Source: an uncultured Rhodospirillales bacterium (GTDB taxonomy: Bacteria; Pseudomonadota; Alphaproteobacteria; Acetobacterales; Acetobacteraceae). Taken from it: 7,887 nucleotides of DNA. Shown one piece after another: positions 5,997-7,887 of the stretch. The notes below the pieces were generated by a model. That model was not told the origin of the DNA, did no database searches, and saw nothing but the letters and a program-made list of their open reading frames with translations. How positions within the stretch are numbered: the first letter of the stretch is position 1; each line of letters opens with the position of its first letter. The DNA lies in contig CAIMVB010000337.1 of the NCBI GenBank assembly GCA_903844785.1, positions 1-7,887 on the forward strand, given 5' to 3'. The position numbers and the translations under genes are program-made.

Positions 5997-6809
5997 ATGG
6001 GCCCAGGCATGACCGATATCAGCTACGTCCTCTCAAAGATTTTATGGTTTCCGGCGCGGCCGGGACATCTTGCGCTGATTATTGGGGCCATCGGGCTTGC
6101 GATGATCTGGCGGGGGCGCAGCTTTGGGCGTTGGCTGGTCTTGGCCTGCCTTGCTTTCTTCTTCCTGCTGATTGCGACACCGATCAGCCAATTTATCCTA
6201 TTGCCGCTTGAAGATCGCTTCCCGCGCCCCGCCGCAGCCCCCATGCAGGTGGATGGTATTGTGATTTTGGGTGGCGCGGTTGATCAGAATATTACCGAAG
6301 CCCGGGGTATCCCCGCGATTAACGGTGCCGCGGAACGCATGACTGAAACCGTGGCCCTGGCGCGGCGCTATCCCAATGCGCGCATTATCTTCACCGGTGG
6401 CCAGGGTTCCTTGGTGCATGGCGGGCTGACAGAAGCCGATGTGGCGCGGCAGGTGTTTGATAGCCTGGGGCTTTCGGGGCCTCGGGTCATTTATGAAACT
6501 GAAGCGCGCAATACGCATCAGAATGCGGTGCTGAGCCACGCATTGGCGCAACCCAAACCTGGTGAGGTCTGGCTGCTGATCACCTCGGCCAGCCATATGC
6601 CGCGTTCCATGGGCGTGTTCCGGCAAGCCGGCTGGACCGGCATCATCGCCTGGCCGGTGAATTACCGCACCGGCCATAGCTTGGCCGCGCTTTATGATGC
6701 CCCCTTCCCGGAACGGCTAGGCCAGTTCGAATGGGGTTTCCGCGAATGGATTGGCCTGATCGCTTATCGGTTGATGGGCCGCACACCGGCACTGCTGCCT
6801 GCACCCTGA
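5997..6809 (+). CDS. DUF218 family membrane-anchored protein (YdcF/SanA/ElyC-like)
   Basis: A 270-residue protein with two predicted N-terminal membrane segments (about 24-38 and 44-63) followed by a DUF218 domain (about 85-235). Family motifs visible are VDGIVILGGAV (85-95), FTGGQG (132-137), an acidic/amide-rich E-ARNTHQNA segment (169-177) and ITSASHMPRS (195-204). The topology places the domain outside the cytoplasmic membrane or at its surface, as in ElyC and SanA, which are tied to envelope integrity; the biochemical activity of the family is not settled. AGAAGG (5983-5988) lies 8 nt before ATG 5997. The ATG at 6009 (residue 5) is an alternative with a weaker site. It follows the MarR gene by 105 nt in the same direction and need not share its transcript. 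It could act on an envelope polymer or lipid carrier, but I cannot name the substrate. Confidence 0.87.
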   Translation: MGPGMTDISYVLSKILWFPARPGHLALIIGAIGLAMIWRGRSFGRWLVLACLAFFFLLIATPISQFILLPLEDRFPRPAAAPMQVDGIVILGGAVDQNITEARGIPAINGAAERMTETVALARRYPNARIIFTGGQGSLVHGGLTEADVARQVFDSLGLSGPRVIYETEARNTHQNAVLSHALAQPKPGEVWLLITSASHMPRSMGVFRQAGWTGIIAWPVNYRTGHSLAALYDAPFPERLGQFEWGFREWIGLIAYRLMGRTPALLPAP

Positions 6810-6918
6810 AGCGCGCGCCCTTCCCCTAGGCAATAGACGGTCAGATCATTTTGGGCATTTCCCCGGGGATCACTTGACCCTTCGGCGCAGGTTCAATTAC
6901 TTTTCTGTCATTTATCAT

Positions 6919-6947
6919 CCACCTTTATGCCTGGGCATTGAAGGTGG
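6919..6947 (+). promoter_or_regulatory. Long hairpin in the leader of the membrane-protein gene
   Basis: CCACCTT (6919-6925) pairs with AAGGTGG (6941-6947), and an inner ATGC/GCAT pair (6927-6930 with 6935-6938) closes a CTGG loop, leaving only a 1x2 internal bulge. It ends 28 nt before ATG 6976 and leaves the ribosome site free. There is no T-run after it. It could be a leader regulatory structure, an operator, or the terminator-like end of a transcript from the left. Confidence 0.35.
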
Positions 6948-6963
6948 GTGTTAAGGCCTCAAC

Positions 6964-6970
6964 AGGGAGA
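6964..6970 (+). promoter_or_regulatory. Strong ribosome binding site of the membrane-protein gene
   Basis: AGGGAGA followed by five A bases precedes ATG 6976, one of the best Shine-Dalgarno sites in the window. It supports the short ORF downstream as a real, well-translated gene. Confidence 0.65.
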
Positions 6971-6975
6971 AAAAA

Positions 6976-7446
6976 ATGACAGAGACATTGCGGGCAAAGC
7001 CCGATGGGACCGAATTGGGCCTGCTGCTTGGCGGCATCGCGGCGGTGGTAGTGGCCTATTTCCTGCCGGCGGTCACTTTCTCCGGCCAGGGCAGCGCGTC
7101 CTTCGGTCTTTCGATTTTCAGCAAGCTGCCGATCATGACAGCGATTGCCTTCGCCGCCATGGCGGCTGCAGTGGCAACACGCCTGATGCCGAAGTTTGAA
7201 CGCTATGCCGAACAGGCGGCGGTGATTGCCATTCTGCTGGTGCTGGCGCCGGCGCTGATCGGCTTCATGATGGCGCTTGATCCCTGGACAGGCATTCGCC
7301 AGACCATGTTGAAAATGGCCAATGTGCGCAGCGTTAAGGTGAACCCAAGCCTCGCCTATATCCCGCTTTTCGCCGGCGCCATCATGATGGGCTTTTCGCT
7401 GCGTCGGCGTTTGCAGCGCGGTAGCGCGGCCACGGCGGCGGCCTGA
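6976..7446 (+). CDS. Small integral membrane protein of unknown function
   Basis: I do not recognise a family. The 156-residue protein has four predicted membrane helices: about 14-31 (GLLLGGIAAVVVAYFLP), 51-70, 80-100 and 125-142, ending in a basic SLRRRLQR tail that by the positive-inside rule should be cytoplasmic. The short N-terminus before helix 1 would then also be cytoplasmic. The loop between helices 3 and 4 (about 101-124) carries LDPWTGIRQTMLKMANVRSVKVNPS and is probably periplasmic or interfacial. There is no Cys, His or obvious catalytic motif. A strong ribosome site and codon use like that of its neighbours argue that it is a true gene. It follows a 166-nt gap with a hairpin, so it is probably transcribed alone, and it converges on the Bug receptor gene across a strong hairpin. 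Confidence 0.8.
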   Translation: MTETLRAKPDGTELGLLLGGIAAVVVAYFLPAVTFSGQGSASFGLSIFSKLPIMTAIAFAAMAAAVATRLMPKFERYAEQAAVIAILLVLAPALIGFMMALDPWTGIRQTMLKMANVRSVKVNPSLAYIPLFAGAIMMGFSLRRRLQRGSAATAAA

Positions 7447-7459
7447 ACAGGTTTGCCCT

Positions 7460-7490
7460 GCGCCTTCTCGGCTATCGGCCGGGAAGGCGC
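7460..7490. terminator. Bidirectional 13-bp stem-loop between convergent genes
   Basis: GCGCCTTCTCGGC (7460-7472) pairs with GCCGGGAAGGCGC (7478-7490) through 13 base pairs with a single T-G wobble, around the 5-nt loop TATCG. It lies between the membrane-protein stop (7446) and the receptor stop (7515), which face each other, so one stem can serve both transcripts. Neither side has a clean T-tract, but stem length and position make terminator the best call. Confidence 0.65.
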
Positions 7491-7514
7491 GGTAAGGCTT
7501 CTTCGGCGCGCGCT

Positions 7515-7887
7515 TCAATCCACCTTGATATTGCCATCGCGGATCACGCGGGCCCATCTTTCGCGATCGGTTGCAATGAAGGCGCGGAAGGCTTCCTGCG
7601 TCATGGGCGCGGGTTCAGTGCCTTGCGCCACCAGCCTTGCGCGGAAGGCTTCGCGCGCGAGTGCGGCATTCACTTCCCGATGCAGCCGATCCACAATCGC
7701 GGTCGGCGTGCCCGCGGGCGCCATCAGCCCGTAAAAGCCAACACCTTCATAGCCAGCCACGCCGGATTCAGCGATGGTCGGCACATCGGGCAAGGCGGGG
7801 TCTCGGCGCGCGGTGGTCACGGCAATGGCGCGCACGCGGCCACCCTGAATATGCGGCAGCGCTGTTGGTGTGGTATCGAACATCATG
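7515..7887 (-). CDS. Bug/TctC-family periplasmic receptor, C-terminal part (5' truncated by window)
   Basis: The last 123 codons of a tripartite tricarboxylate transporter (TTT) substrate-binding protein, which captures carboxylates in the periplasm and delivers them to a TctAB membrane pair. Visible family features in order are MFDTTPTALPHIQGGRVRAIAVT, the R-D-P-ALPDVPTIAESG block, GLMAPAGTP, and a final helix with RERWARVIRD. The Met at the right edge is internal: in this family it is part of the strand-loop bearing MFD. The true start, signal peptide and most of the ligand pocket lie beyond the window. These receptors often occur without adjacent tctAB genes, and none are seen here. The ligand cannot be predicted from this end. 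Confidence 0.92.
   Translation of the reverse strand, partial: MMFDTTPTALPHIQGGRVRAIAVTTARRDPALPDVPTIAESGVAGYEGVGFYGLMAPAGTPTAIVDRLHREVNAALAREAFRARLVAQGTEPAPMTQEAFRAFIATDRERWARVIRDGNIKVD

Noticed and set aside
6860..6869. Perfect 10-bp palindrome TCCCCGGGGA
   Set aside because: It is short and GC-only in its core, readily expected by chance here, with no position relative to a promoter that would suggest use.
7884..7886. ATG at the right edge as the start of the Bug/TctC gene
   Set aside because: Family members have about 200 more residues before the MFD segment, including a signal peptide, so the gene continues past the window.

Overview
The window is GC-rich, densely coded bacterial chromosome. 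It most resembles an alphaproteobacterium, plausibly Rhodospirillales/Acetobacteraceae-like. The evidence is the strong G/C bias at third codon positions, the PurA C-terminus of the kind seen in alphaproteobacteria, and a Bug/TctC solute receptor, a family greatly expanded in such organisms. The taxon is inferred from protein flavour only, since there is no rRNA or other marker here. I saw no tRNA, rRNA, insertion sequence, integrase or CRISPR array.

Layout from left to right. (1) 1-2018, plus strand: the end of purA (adenylosuccinate synthetase), followed 3 nt later by a complete Uup-type ABC-F ATPase. (2) 2029-3755, minus strand, convergent with uup: a two-gene operon read from right to left. 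The first gene encodes a secreted-looking 177-residue protein with six repeats of about 21 residues, consensus T-D-x-D-P-x-D-x-x-G-x-G-R. Fourteen nt downstream is a JmjC/Cupin_4 Fe(II)/2-oxoglutarate oxygenase with an intact HxD...H metal triad. (3) 3756-4028: a divergent, AT-rich control region with a perfect 9-bp inverted repeat. (4) 4029-5396, plus strand: a complete M17 leucyl aminopeptidase. (5) 5514-5891: a short MarR-family regulator. (6) 5997-6809: a DUF218 (YdcF/SanA/ElyC-like) membrane-anchored protein. (7) 6976-7446: an unrecognised four-helix membrane protein. (8) 7515-7887, minus strand: the C-terminal part of a Bug/TctC periplasmic receptor that runs off the right edge.

Most of the window is ordinary housekeeping or accessory sequence. 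The exception is the repeat-protein/oxygenase pair. The closest characterised relatives of the oxygenase are ribosomal-protein hydroxylases (YcfD/RoxA, NO66, MINA53). Here such an enzyme sits directly behind a multi-repeat polypeptide rich in Asp, Asn, Arg and Pro, the residue types such enzymes can hydroxylate. The repeats are conserved in amino acids but vary at synonymous positions, which suggests selection on the peptide. My hypothesis is a substrate/modifying-enzyme pair: a repetitive peptide or surface protein hydroxylated before export. The sequence supports the pairing and the enzyme family. The chemistry, the modified residue and the biological role are inference.
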